A DNA stretch of 64,000 bases from Wolfiporia cocos (taxonomy: Eukaryota; Basidiomycota; Agaricomycetes; Polyporales; Phaeolaceae): positions 930,001-994,000 of the forward strand of contig JACCLO010000012.1 in NCBI GenBank assembly GCA_029448655.1, read 5' to 3'. The notes under the pieces were generated by a model. It saw nothing but the letters and a program-made list of their open reading frames with translations. It searched no databases and was not told the DNA's origin. Numbering within the stretch: position 1 is the stretch's first letter; the number at the start of each line of letters is the position of its first letter. The translations under genes were made by a program, and so were the position numbers. This document shows positions 33,750-45,520 of this stretch, in pieces.

Positions 33750-34500
33750 ATTGACCTCCATACTTGCGCTTTAGGCGTATTGCAAGGGGCGCTAACGCCT
33801 CCCAAAAGTTAGCGAGTCACGTGACCTCAATTCAGTAGGTCACATGATTCACTAACTTCTCAGATTAGATAGCGGCACCAGGTACCATCACAGGCGCCTT
33901 GTCAGGTGACCCTATCTCTCCAATCTAAGCCTAGACGTTACTAGGCACCATAACTACATCATTAGTGACCTCATAGTCTGGACTCAACCTGGCATGGTCA
34001 TTACTGACATCATAGTGACCTCATATGTCTATTCTTACATAGATGAGGCCATTACCAATCCCAGTGAACTATCTTTAGGGTAGCACACCATTATGACACC
34101 ATATGTCACCATTGGGCTTACTCAGCCTACTATGCACAGACCACCTTAGTTTAGGGCGGTCTTAGCTACCAATAGTGTACATGCTATCTCATGTATATAA
34201 ATACAAAGGCGTCTAGGGCTTATTCCCTAGACTCAACAATCTAAGCGTTCAACCATGAATGTTAGGGGCGTTTCCCTTTTCCTATCCTCCTCCTTTGCTG
34301 TATGAGACTATGCGCCATCTAGCCTTTCCAGTTGGACTGGCTCCTCTTAGACGACTAGGACTTGTATTCTACGTCGTCACTAGGACTCGCGCCCTTCTGC
34401 ATTGGAAGTCACAGGATTGTGACAGGAATCTATGACGGTGCCTCGTCGAGTATAGGTGCCAGTACAGATCGGCTATTTCCACATGAAGCTGGGCGCACAT
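33750..34500 (+). mobile_element. LTR-like promoter region with TATA and hairpin
   Basis: TATATAAATA at about 34194-34203 is followed by GTCTAGGG-CTTATT-CCCTAGAC (34211-34232), a perfect 8-bp stem, and a pyrimidine-rich leader. Borders approximate. Confidence 0.45.
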
Positions 34501-34976
34501 AGTGTGAAAGGTGTCTGGGTATCTGATCATGAGCATGACACGGCTCCCATCTGATTTGGTAAGTCCCTTACTTGGTCAGGCAACCCTTTGCATCATACTT
34601 TGTAACCTGTCATACTTTCAGTCGGCTCTCAAATCCTGTCAAGTCCCATAAAACCTGGCTCTTGGTGGATTTTTCCTTCTTCTCTTCAACCCATATCATC
34701 CTCTTGACACCTCAAGTGCAGGCTGTCACCTGCACATTTCTAACCTGTGCACTGCTCTCTATCCTCTTAGCAGGTGCGCTTACACGTGCCCCACTGAACA
34801 AGAAGCAGTACACGGCGCTATCGGACTGAGACGTGCGCTGCGGCACATGGCACGTGCTCTATGAGAGAGAGAGAAAATTTTATTACATGCCAGCAGTAAC
34901 GTTACATAAACATAAGCGTGGGCTTGGGGGCTGAAGTAGGGTGGAATGGTAGAAAAAGTTTGAGCGGAAAAAGAAG

Positions 34977-36600
34977 TTACGTTGGACAGTATCGTGGTGT
35001 AGTAAGATGGGATGTGGTAGGATGGGGTGAAGCGTGGCATGGGAAGGTGAGTTTTAAGCATGAAGGGGTCAAAACTCGGGTAAAACGACTTTGACGTGTT
35101 GGCCGAATAAGGAGAGGTTTTGATGGTTGTAAGAGGAGTTGTAATGCGTGGACAGAGTGTTCATTGTCAATGATGTGGAAAGTGAATGAGGTGATATTTC
35201 TGGGTTTCTTCGTCTTCCAGCAAGGGAAGTGTGCGATGGTGAATGGGTGTTTGGAGTAGGTGGTAATGGCAAGATAGTTGATGTCGGTTAAACCTTTCCA
35301 GAGTTCACGTAGAAGGGTGGTGGATGTGTGGATGGGTTGGTTGGGTTGAGGATGACAAGGGATGCCATCAATTTGAATAATGACAACGTTTTGGCCGGGT
35401 GTGGTGATGGTGGGGAGTGTTGGGATAAGTGGTAAGATGGGGTTGTCGGGTAGGGATTCTCCATATGAGGGGTCGGGGATGGGTTCCCCAATGATGTTGA
35501 CAAGTGAAGGTACGGGAAGTGAGTTGCAAACGGGTGAGGATTGCGCCCAGGGTGCTAGATGGGGTTTGTATGAGGGTGAAGGTGGGGTGGTGGGGTGCGG
35601 TGGTGGCAGTGGCGTTTTTGGATAGGTGCTTTGGTGTTCGAGGTAGTGTTTGAGTTCGGTTGGGTCAATCGGGGATGAGGATTTTGCGTTAAGGATGTAG
35701 TGGATTTTGCATAATGCGTCACATGTAATGGAGTGTAGAGAGGAGTTACAGTAGGTTGGGGAGGAGTGAGGAAGGGGGGTTGGGATAACATGGGGGGGGG
35801 GTTGTGATAACGTGATGGGGGGGTGTGGTAACCGGTCTGTGGGGTGAAGCGACGATGGGAGAGGGAGAGTGTTTCCCGCTATGAGTGATGGTGGTCCAAG
35901 GTGGTGGGGTGGTTGGTGTCAGGGTAGGAGGTAGAGTCTCCCAGTTGGAAGAATCGGTGATAGGTGAGAGTGAGATGGGTTTGACGGGGTGAGGCATTAT
36001 AATTGGCAGGGAGGATGATGTGGCTGGGGTGGGTGCAACGGGCGTAGCGGGTGCGGTTGCATCGGGTGCAGGTTGTGGTGTTGGGTTGTTGGTGTGGATG
36101 AGTGGGGGTGTTGCCGTAGTGAGAATGGGTTTTGGTGGCAGTGGGTGGATGGTTCAGGTGGTGGTATGCGGTTTGGGATTAGAGAAAATCTGTGGAGGTC
36201 GAGAGAAGAGTGTCAGGGGTCTCACCATGTGAGGTTGAGGTCTCGTGGTGTGTGTGGGAAGAGGCGGAGGTCGCATGGGGTGTGGGAATGGGTGTTGTGT
36301 TAGGGTAGGTGGTTGTGGCTGGGACGTGGGGGGAGGTGCTGGAGGCACGTCCCTGACGATAGAGATTAGTTGAGCTCGAAGACGAGAGACGTCGCCAAGG
36401 AGGAGTTGAAGGTGAGTGGGGTTGGAGGACATGGCATCGATGCCATGGGAGAGTGCGGTGATTACATGGCTTGCCTGTGCCTTCCACATAGGGAGGTTGT
36501 TGGCAGTGGTTTGGGATTTGTAGGCATGGAAAATGCCTTGAGCTGATTGGAATAGGAGTTCGAATGCGAGGGGTGCACCGGTGGAGACTGGGATGGTCAT
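34977..36600 (-). pseudogene. ORF1-like protein of the retroelement, one stop and one frameshift
   Basis: Starts MTIPVSTGAPLAFELLFQSA and runs about 540 codons to TAA at 34979-34977. An in-frame TGA lies at 36156-36154. A one-base shift is needed at the run of ten G (plus strand 35792-35801), after which the frame is open for over 260 codons (ITTPGQNVVIIQIDGIPCHP, LLRELWKGLTDINYLAITTY, HFPCWKTKKPRNITSFTFHI). Thr/Pro-rich middle, folded-looking C-terminal domain. I do not recognise the domain; it may be a LINE ORF1-type nucleic-acid-binding protein. Confidence 0.5.
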
Positions 36601-36652
36601 GTTGGGGTAGAACGGGAGGACAGTATTGGTGGTTTATTTGAGTGTCTAACTG

Positions 36653-36698
36653 GGTGGTGGTGGTGGTGGTGGTGGTGGTGGTGGTGGTGGTGGTGGTG
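36653..36698. repeat. (GGT)n microsatellite
   Basis: About 15 GGT units in the 5' leader of the retroelement. Confidence 0.9.
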
Positions 36699-36729
36699 TG
36701 TGGTCAAGGTGCGCTCGGCACGTGCTCTA

Positions 36730-37789
36730 CGACTTGCAGGCAGGTGCGCTGCATACCATTCGCCATGCTCATGCCGCATATACAGTAGCTATCCACCGTT
36801 CCACATATTAACACGTTGGAATTCCCTTGAGCACATAGTCTTGCCGACCGTCACCGCGCTACCCACCACACACATACCCATGGTGGCCCTCCACGTGCAC
36901 ATGCCCTACGACACGGATGCACAGGCAGTCTATGAAGAGGACATCACCGCACCATTTGAGTGGGCCGGGCATGGTGTTCTTGCATGCACAGCGGTGAGCC
37001 ATGCCTCCTCTCTTCCTAATACCTGGCTCACCTCGCTTGTTTGGCCACGGTAGGCTGCTCGCAGGCGACGTGACCGATCCGTACATCGTCATATTTGTGT
37101 CTTATGCACCTGCATCCATCACGGATGCAAAGCATGTACGGTGGACAGGCCTCTTCCCATCCTTCGTGGCAGATGCCGTGATTGTGATCATGTGCATCCT
37201 TCCTTCATTCCCAAGCTTCTGCCCATGGCAACTCATTGCTGATGTACTGTGTGTAGTAACAGTGAGTACCGCATGCAGGACACGCTCTCAGTGGAGGCAG
37301 TGCACGGCATCCCAACGGCGCCCGTGGGTGGCATTCATGCTGATACTAATAGAGCACCGCCATATATGCCACGGACAGGGGCGGAGGTCACTGACTACTG
37401 TTCTGTAGTAGATCTTTTGTAGCTCCTTCTATCAGTAGATGGCTTTGCTTATGTGATTGTATGCATGTATATTCCGAATAAAATTGAGCTTTCATTGGCG
37501 CTGCACTGTGTGAATACAATATATTGTAAGAGCTGCATTCCTGGAACCCGCATGGATGTCTGCATAGGCGACCACTATTGTGTGCTCCTCACAATAGCAA
37601 GGGTCTCAGGTGAGGTCCTCACAATAGCATGGGCCTCAGGTGAGGTCCTTGCAAGAACCCGTCCCTTGGGCGCTCGCTATTGCACGGACCTGCCACCATA
37701 AGGGGGTTATACATGAGTATACCGGACCTGCTACAGTTACAGGACCTGCTAGGTATATCTATGTAGATATGAGTAGATCTGTGGTTTCG
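36730..37789. other. Decayed sequence, target of the retroelement
   Basis: Open frames but no recognised protein. A tandem pair of about 31-bp units with CCTCACAATAGCA and CTCAGGTGAGGT lies at 37587-37648. Confidence 0.35.
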
Positions 37790-37893
37790 CACTTCGCTGA
37801 TGGTGTTGGAACCAAAGCACAAGGTTGCACAGCACTCACATCAGGCTACATTGCAGTACCTTGACTCAATCAGGCCGTATCTGAAGGAGACGG
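37790..37893 (+). pseudogene. Second ORF of the Harbinger-type element, part before the LTR
   Basis: Frame reads QHSHQATLQYLDSIRPYLKE up to the LTR border and continues at 39355 once the LTR is removed. Likely the accessory Myb/SANT-type ORF that accompanies Harbinger transposases; only its C-terminal coiled coil is readable. Confidence 0.4.
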
Positions 37894-39354
37894 TGTCACT
37901 AGAAATCGTGAGCTCATCCCTTACCTTTGTAATAGATACTTTTCGTTGCGATTCCTTAGTCTCACATGATCTGGTCGGCGCTGGCATGGTAGGTGCACAC
38001 CTTTATCTTATCCACTGCTTATCATAGTTTGATCTTCATCACAAGTAGTTATGCGTTACCTCATTACATTAGTTATGCCTCACATGACCAAGTGCACAGG
38101 CTCTGCTATAGTGGGGACGGGCAACCCCGCCTAGAAACTTGTCCACGGGCGCTGATCTCGGTGTCATCAGACTTTGATTTACTTACCGAAAGCGGCCACT
38201 CCGGCGCCAATATCGCGATCGCTCTGCCATCGCCACTGGTATCGGCCTTGTCGATGGATGCAGCTAGAGTGATACTTTACAATACAGATGCTGTAGTAGT
38301 ACTCTGAGTATTTTGCTGCATGGGTAAATATATAAACGTTGCTAATGTGCTGTCTAACACAAAACAGCCAGGATGCGAGCCCTGCAGTGCGTCGCAATTG
38401 GAGCATTTGGTTCTTATCCCAATGAGGCAGGCAGGCCAGATCACTGCGCTGTGCACAAAACAATTCATGCATTGCTCAACCATGGAGCTTTTATCGTGAA
38501 ACACTGTACTCACAGAGATGCACCCATATATCCCAACTTTAGATGTCTACTACATGGTAGAATCTACTCCATCACCAGCAATTAGCATTTTAGCTTAATG
38601 TAAGTCCAGACCTTTAAATTCTGATCCCACTGTGCACATGTTTCTACAGCATCTATTGACAATCTCAAAAATTCATTCAATATGTTTCTGATAAATTGTT
38701 GGGAACAGATTTCTCTAAAGCTGCCTCGCTCTCTCTGGATAGCTTGCTTGCACATGAGATCTCGAGGGTGAAATTATTCATCAAGAATCTGTTCCCAACA
38801 AAATGTCCGTTTTCGTATTCTAAGAAAATTTCTCTGCCATAGTATATCTTCAATCTTTTCACACAATGAGCTATCGGTCATATACCATTGTGCATTGCAA
38901 CATTCTGCGCGCCAAACTGATGCCGCTGATGGCATGTCCGGCATCTGACAGCGGCGCATCAAGGCACTTGGTCAAGCGGGAATTGCTGGCCCCCTACAGT
39001 TGCCCCTCCCCAGCTATAGGGTAGACACTACACAGTGGCTGCATGGCTCTCTGATGTATATATACAGGCGACGTCTGAGGCTACTCCTCAGACTTGTATT
39101 CTCGACCTTGGGGGCGAGTTCCCTGGGAACCACCTTACCTCTGCGTGCTTACTGTGTGATACTGTGGCAACCAACTCTTTGCCCTCTACCTCACTGCTAG
39201 TCTGGAAGGTTGTATGCGTCAGTGCAGCATGTGCGCTCCCTTTGAGTGTACTAGCAGGACTGCATGGGTGCAGGTCCTGTCCTCCTTGGATAGGATATAA
39301 GAGGGGTAGGAGTCCCCGCTGCGCAGTCAGCACATCACGTACGTTCTCGTGTCA
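37894..39354 (+). mobile_element. LTR, family 2, copy b, with a nested DNA element
   Basis: Starts TGTCACTAG, ends TCTCGTGTCA; flanks GACGG (37889-37893) and GATGG (39355-39359) match at 4 of 5. TATA at about 39058-39064 and hairpin TCTGAGG-CTACT-CCTCAGA at 39074-39092. Interrupted by 38112-39012. Confidence 0.75.
38112..39012. mobile_element. 901-bp DNA element, TIR TGGGGA(C/G)GGGCAA, 7-bp duplication
   Basis: Inserted in the family-2 LTR with GCTATAG on both sides (38105-38111, 39013-39019). Ends match for about 14 bp with one mismatch. No transposase. Possibly hAT-like. Confidence 0.65.
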
Positions 39355-39700
39355 GATGGTAAGCTCAGACAAGGAGTAAATGAAGGCCATTACAGCCTGG
39401 CATGAGGAGAAATTGGCTTTAGATAAGAGGGCCACTGATTGTGCTGACAAGGATCTGAAGCTGAAGAAGGATACAGAAGACAAGCGGGTTCAAGGACAGA
39501 TGGCAAAGGATATCTTAGAGTCTACCAATGTTCCTCAGGAGCTCAGTGATGTTGTGCAAAAGTATCTAATGAGACTGTTTGAAGACAGTTACTTAGCTAC
39601 ACCAGAAATAGATAGTCCAAGAGTTGCTGCCTTTTCTCATAGCTCATCTGCTTTAACTCCTCTGCATTCTCCTCATTTAATGACTCCATGGTGCTACTGA
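39355..39700 (+). pseudogene. Second ORF of the Harbinger-type element, coiled-coil end
   Basis: Reads MVSSDKE, a TAA, then MKAITAWHEEKLALDKRATD and a Lys/Asp-rich coiled coil. Convergent with the transposase C-terminus, with 25 bp between their ends. Confidence 0.45.
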
Positions 39701-39725
39701 CAACTATGGGAAGAAGGTCTGGGTC

Positions 39726-40070
39726 CTAAATCAGAGCAGGATTCTCAGGATCCTCATGATCATAGTCATCCTTGGGATCAAATCCCCAAATATCCTCTGG
39801 CTTATCTCCCCAATAAACGCCCATATTATGAATCACCATGAGTGCCTCAATTGCCCTGTACACATCCTCCAGATCATGGTGTGTACCCATCTCCTTCAAA
39901 GAGGGAAAGCACCCCTCAAGCTGACCAAAGGCATGCTCAATAACAATCCACATTGATGACAAGCACTGGTTGAATTCTTTCATCCATGAGTGATTGGCAG
40001 GGGGTGAATGGCTAATTTCTGTCTCATCAAATGGGTGGATTGTTGAAGTCAGCACACAATGTCTAGACAA
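39726..40070 (-). pseudogene. Harbinger-type (DDE_Tnp_4) transposase, C-terminal part
   Basis: FNQCLSSMWIVIEHAFGQLE, FPSLKEMGTHHDLEDVYRAI and MVIHNMGVYWGDKPEDIWGF are the conserved last blocks of Harbinger/IS4EU-type transposases, including the IEHAFGQLKGRFP-type motif. The protein continues upstream at 42560-43290 and 43636-43959. Confidence 0.75.
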
Positions 40071-42555
40071 GTGCCAGCAATCATGTTAGATACCCATAGG
40101 TAGTGATCGAGTGGCCAAGTCATGTACCTACTCTTCATGTGTTTGCAACAAGCTATGAGGTCCCTTTTCTCAAGCCAAGTGCATTTTGGTGCTCACAAGT
40201 TCTGCAATGGCCCCTTTCTCTACATGGATTGTGTATAGTGTTGACATATAACCTAATGATCCTGTTGAAGCCCTGATTTGGGCTGAAAGTGATATCTTAC
40301 ATACCTTTGTCCACAAATATGTATGTACTATGTGACAGAAATTTAGGTGCAGCACCACAGATTTAGGATCTTTAATGAAGAGGATTCGAACCAGCATCCA
40401 CATTGCCCCATCACGTGACCTTCCATGTACATTCCACCACTCTACCATTTGCCATGCACCTTCCAGTAGATTAGATCAGATAAGTATAGCAGTATGCTGA
40501 CACAAGCACAACCTTAAGACACACACCGGGGGAAGGGGGATCGCGTGAAAGCGCCTTCCTGGTCCGGGCATCTCAAGGCTGGAAAGGCCAAGACAAGTCT
40601 GAGGTTCGCTCAAGACTGTCTGGCGTATATATAGTCCTACATATGTTTGTACACGTTATGGCACCTCGGTGCTGAGGTGATCTACGTGCTACGTGGTGGC
40701 CAGTAAGGGCATCGGAGTGCGAGCACTGGTACGGCTAGGGGAGCGCTGGAGGTCCATGGCAACGTAGCGGGATAGGCCCAATCGGTGGCTCTCGTTGATC
40801 AGGGGTTCGCCGGTAACGGCGGGGTTCTATGTCCGTGATCGGGGCGTCTGCTGTCCAAGGTTCCCAAGGACTGGTACTGAGGGGAAGGCACGTGGCGGCC
40901 CAGGTTCCCACGTGCTGGTACTAAAGGATGACGTCTGCCGGGACTGTGGACTGGCCAGTACGGGCCGTGCGTGATGTAGGGTGACCGAGCGTGATCGGCT
41001 GCGATCGGTACGTAGAGTCCTGTGACTGCTAGGGTTCTCAGTCGTACAGGTGCTGCCCTGAGGTCGGTGTTCCTCGTAGACTAGGGTAGCTGGAGTTTAA
41101 GGCCTTCCGTGGGCCTTAGTCCATATAGTACATAGTCCGTGCCAGTAATGGCATGAGTTCTTGGTCGGTAATGACCGGGTTGGCCAGTAATGGCGGTGGT
41201 TCGTGGAGACGGGAGGCGTAGGGTTCGGTTGGTTGGGTGGACAGGGTCCTAGCCATGAGTCTGGATGGTCATGACCGGATGAGGTATGGTCCAGGTAGCA
41301 AGAGGTTGGTCTGGTTAGGTGCTACTGGGCTCATCGTAGTTGGTCGGGGTCACGTGACTGCTATGGGCTTTATGTTGGACTGGATGTAGGGTCTGGGACT
41401 AGGGTTCTTAGGCAGGGCTGGTGATGCTGTTGGCTAGTGCCCGTAGTGGTACGTGCATAGGGCTTGGATCTAGCTGAGGCATCGGGTTTCCAACCTCGGG
41501 GGTGCTCTCGATGATCGAAAAAGGTACTGTGCCTAGGGACTTGAAATTGGCGTGTGACATATGCCCCAGCCCAGCTTACACATACATCCTTACATACATC
41601 CTTACTAAGATAGTGCTAGGACCTCATCATTTAGGGTAGACACATGGCATCTGCTGCGCTGCATGTTGTTACTGGTCGAACACCTGTTCATATATTCGAG
41701 TTGTGAATATAGATTGTTCTTCTGCACGTAGTCCTGTGGACAAGTGCAAGGCAAATATATCTGTGAAATGCCTTCGGGCCCTAAGTCGAAAGACTCTAGG
41801 GGTCGTTCAATATCCAATACACGTTAGAGGATATAATTCGTCTGGGTCACAAGTCTGATAGAATATAAGACATGCCTAAGTCCGAGAAGTCAGTGTGCAC
41901 TTCAAGGACTTAGTCGTTTGAGAGCTCGAGGAATACTGAGCGTAGTTTCCTACATTTGAGAACGAGTATAAGACTTCTTGTTTGTACAACAAGGTCGAGC
42001 TGAAGAGCCTCGACAATAAGTACATAGGTATATATACTACATTGAGTTTCAGGGGTCAAGTCTGTCCCAGATGTCACCGATACTATCTATGCTATAGTAT
42101 GAAACATTTGATAAGTATGTAGTGATATATCAGGGATGATAGATAGGAATGATGGCAGTTGAATGCCATCTATCAGCTAACAAGTGATGAGTATGAAACG
42201 AGGGCAGAGTTGGATCTGCCAAAGTCGAAACGTGCCCTATACACTAGTACAACTGGGGACGTGCCCAGTAGAGTCATGAGTAGCCAGGGGGGTTGGTTGC
42301 GCAACAAGTCCCTGTATCGTATTCGCCCAATGGTGAGTTCTGTGAGCATTCGAAAAATCCGAATAACCGTAACACATGTATATAATGTCAAGGGTTCAGG
42401 ACTTACTCCTTGACCAGTTCAATCTAGACCTTTGGGTGCTCTGCCCTAGGTTCCACTCCACCTCTCTGTATGGTTGTTGGTGCTGCCCGCCCCTCTCTTT
42501 CATAATGCACTGCTTGTCTGAGAGCCTCTCCAACGCCTTCATCTAGGGCTCAGGA
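40071..42555. mobile_element. LTR-derived insertion cluster inside the transposase gene
   Basis: Breaks the transposase between the FSNNEYDTG segment and the C-terminal block. At 40600-40645, read on the minus strand, TATATATAC is followed by an 8-bp hairpin with one bulge (AGTCTTGAG/CTCAGACT). 41930-42010 resembles family-1 LTR sequence (GAACGAGTATAAGAC, ACAACAAGGTCGAGCTGA). No intact gag or pol frame is seen. Borders not resolved. Confidence 0.5.
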
Positions 42556-42559
42556 CTTA

Positions 42560-43290
42560 GGGGTTAGGACTTGCATGTAGACAGGAGATGTAGTGAGTTC
42601 CTGTGTCATACTCATTGTTGGAGAAATACTGCTGCCAGTGAATCCATAGATGTGATTGTTTGAAGATGCATATATCAGGAACAGAACTAGGCCATCCTAG
42701 CTCATGTGAAGTGAAGCGGCCAATGTGGTTGACAATTGCCTGAATATTTGTCTTGGTGCATTGTCAGGTATTGTTCTTACAAGTAATATGGCAGCTTACC
42801 CCAAAGAATTTATTTCTAGATTTGAATACAGAATCATACTCTGATGGTTCCTCAGTAAAGCGCATCAAACACCCATCACCACTTCCCACACAGAATGGAA
42901 CTCCAGATTTGTTTTCAATCACATCAGAGATGACTTGCTTCTGTTTCAGTGAAGGCCAACCCAGGAATATTGGATGCAATTGTCACAATGCCTTTGAGAC
43001 ATGATAACAATACTTCTCCACAGTACCAAATCCAAGTGCAAGCTGGTGGGCTACACTAAGAGTATCCGACCCTCAAGTGCCATAGTGGATCATAAATGTG
43101 CCAAGCTGATATTTGACATATTGCTGAAGTTTTCATTCTTTTGAGATAAAAATTGGCATAGGTCCAAGGACTGTAACCATTTGATCGAACATAGACTGCC
43201 CCACCATATTGCTAGAGGTCAGCTGACATGAAGCTAACTAACAGCAACTATGCACTGGAACATATGTTGGAACCAGAGGTCTGGGGCTTG
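42560..43290 (-). pseudogene. Harbinger-type transposase, catalytic part with CGA-to-TGA stops
   Basis: Reads KYQLGTFMIHYGT, TGA, GSDTLSVAHQLALGFGTVEK, HVSKAL, TGA, QLHPIFLGWPSLKQKQVISD, FCVGSGDGCLMRFTEEPSEY and FTSHELGWPSSVPDI. GSGDG with the downstream residues is the first catalytic block. Both TGA codons are explained by CGA to TGA transitions. Confidence 0.7.
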
Positions 43291-43295
43291 TAATG

Positions 43296-43635
43296 TGACA
43301 AGACCACCCTGGGCCCTCAGAGTTATCTGGGGTGAGGCAGGCAGAAGAATGCCAAGTTCAGAATGAAGTCTGAACCATGCACTCTACCCCTTATATATGT
43401 TAGCATAGTAGTTGTACATGTTATGTTCTAGCCACCGGTAATGGGGCTGTGTAGTGAGCATAGGCGACTACCTAGGGGAACTACCTAAGAGTCTGAGGCT
43501 AGTCTGTATGTATAGCCACATGGTCAATGTGGTAATGTGGGGATCATATGTTATAAAGCATGAGATATTGTCCTGAAGATGTGATAATGGAGATTATATG
43601 TTGTGGAGAGTGATATCACCTTTTTGCCTATGACA
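43296..43635 (-). mobile_element. Solo LTR, family 4, 340 bp
   Basis: TGACAAGAC…CTATGACA with duplication TAATG (43291-43295, 43636-43640), inserted in the transposase. Contains the two-tier hairpin after a TATA-like region (43385-43346, minus strand). Confidence 0.8.
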
Positions 43636-43959
43636 TAATGCCACTGTAAAGAATTGCTGGCACTTTGGAAAGTTCCCATATGGACCATGAGAGCCTTCTC
43701 CAGAGAGTGACATGGCAAATCCAGCCCAGCTGATTCCTGAAAGCTCAAGGGTCTTGCCAGCAGAATTGTCAGCCAGCATCCAGTCCTCTAGCTCATCATC
43801 ATTGTCTGGGAACAGAGCAGGCTGCCCATGCTCAAGGCCAGCTGGATCTGCCACAGAACTTGCAATCTCAAGCAGTACATGAGCCACCAAGGCAGCATCA
43901 GCCTGCACAGCATGAAGTGGCCTTACAGGCATTGCAGTCAGAGTGTAGATATTTGACAC
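43636..43959 (-). pseudogene. Harbinger-type transposase, N-terminal part
   Basis: Reads QADAALVAHVLLEIASSVAD, an acidic ELEDWMLADN segment, ISWAGFAMSLSGEGSHGPYG, then QQFFTVALCHRQKGD, in the order expected upstream of the catalytic part. Broken by the solo LTR. Confidence 0.55.
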
Positions 43960-44152
43960 ATTTTACAGACAGGTCGAAGGTCTGATTGATGTGAATGTGC
44001 TCCTATGCATACTGTATCCAATGAGAGGTATAGATTGCAATGTATCAAAGGTCCGTGAGCATTGGGCCAGTCCTTACCCTCTTCCACCTTGTGCCTAATG
44101 TGGTGTTGATTCCAGTCATTACTTGAATGCCATATTGAAAGTCACACACCAT
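43950..44152 (-). pseudogene. Decayed fragment of the GA4-desaturase/AsaB-like gene
   Basis: About 200 bp that align with 20410-20610 (start of exon 3, complete second intron, exon 2, part of first intron) of desaturase copy 2. Shared strings include GATATTTGACAC, GTCGAAGGTCTGAT, GGTATAGATTGC and CTTCCACCTTG. Most differences are C to T or G to A, many at former CpG. Because the introns are kept, the copy was made from DNA. It abuts the transposase start. Confidence 0.7.
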
Positions 44153-44574
44153 ACAGTCACCGTACCCTGAAACAGCCGGTCAACCAATGGGTACAATGGG
44201 CTTGTACACCAGCAGAGCTGATGTCAGCCAACAAATCCCTCATTGCCTGCACATCCAGTTAGCCCACCAGATCCTTGTAGCTGGAACATGGGGGTGGGCC
44301 AATGGGGGTTGCAGTGCCCATGTTGCTACAGCCCCCAGTTGGCCCACCAACCAAAATGCTATGTACCAAGGGGTCATGGTGCCCATGTTGCTGTGAGCCC
44401 CAGTTGGCACACCAACCAAAAAACTACATACCTGGAACACTGGTGGGCTGATGTGTCACTGTAAGCCCCAGCCAGCTGACCCAACAAATATTCATGTACC
44501 TGGAACACTAGGTGGGCCCACTGGGGGTCAAGGTGTCCACATTACTGCAAGCCCTGTTCAGCTGACTCATATAC

Positions 44575-44835
44575 CTGATGGGTGGGGGGTGGGGGGCTGC
44601 AAGATGATGATCATAAGGTAGAGCATTGCAGGGTAGGCATTGCAAAGTGGGGGTTGCAAGGTAGGTGTTGCAAGATGTAGAGGACATGAGGTCTAAGGGT
44701 CATGAAATGTAGGGTTCATGAGGTCAAGGGGTCACAAGGGGTTGCAAGGTTTAGGGTGCACAGCATGGGGTGAAAAAGTAGGGGGATGTGAGGTGAAGGG
44801 TTGTGAGGCATAAGGTGAGGGGTTGCAGAGGTGTG
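44575..44835. repeat. G-rich degenerate tandem repeats
   Basis: Variants of GGGGTTGCAAGGT and GGTCATGAAATGTAGGGT in succession. No gene. Confidence 0.55.
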
Positions 44836-45169
44836 CAGACCTCTAGCTCCCCATTGGTGAGAAATATAGATAGTGATGTTGCAATAAGGGTTGTGATAGG
44901 CATCCACATCTCATGGTAAGCTCACAGGATGCTTGTAGAAAGGTCTCAGTAAGCATACATAGCTCACCATGTGCAGTGGCTCGTATCTAACTGGACAACC
45001 CAAATTGACAATTGCCTTACAATTATGCTCACAATAAGGGTCGTGAATAAGCGCCCATAGGTTGTGATAAGGGTCTGACACAGACTTACAGTCAGTGTCT
45101 ACTGCCAATCTCTAAAACCTAGGTATCGCCCTATAATTGTGCAAGTCAGGTGGTTGCCAAGGTCGTACC

Positions 45170-45520
45170 ACAGACTAGCGAGGGTAGAGTTAAGAGAGTG
45201 TGTCGCGGACGGCAGACAGAGAGGTTGAGATGAGTAAGACCGGGGGTACACGCGCCCCAAGCCGAGTATCATTGGTCTGAGGTTGTAAGACCTCAGACAT
45301 GCATATTATATACATCAGGGGACTGCTACACTAGATAACAAGACCCACCCTAAAGGCGTGGTCTGTGCGCAGTATGTGAAATAGCCCTGTGTATCTAGAA
45401 CGTTTGCATAGTGAGATCATATAACATAATGAGATCATGTGCATAGGGTTATGTAAGTACGTCATGGTGCCAGGCGCTACCTATGTCCATTGATATCTAA
45501 TCTAATCTACTATAGGTCAC
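45170..45520 (-). mobile_element. LTR fragment with TATA and perfect 8-bp hairpin
   Basis: Minus strand: GTATATAATA (45312-45303) then TCTGAGGT-CTTACA-ACCTCAGA (45297-45276). Borders not resolved. Confidence 0.5.

Larger units (their letters stand above)
34862..36716 (-). mobile_element. ORF1-only retroelement with CT-rich tail and 13-bp target duplication
   Basis: Flanked by GGCACGTGCTCTA on both sides (34849-34861, 36717-36729). Read on the minus strand: a 5' leader with an (ACC)n run, one long ORF, a 3' UTR, AATAAA near 34882-34877 and a (CT)n tail directly at the junction. The long direct repeat and the tail are hallmarks of target-primed retroposition. No reverse transcriptase is present. 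Confidence 0.7.

Noticed and set aside
35380..35625. Plus-strand Gly-rich ORFs at 35380-36303
   Set aside because: Shadows of the minus-strand Thr/Pro-rich ORF1 pseudogene.
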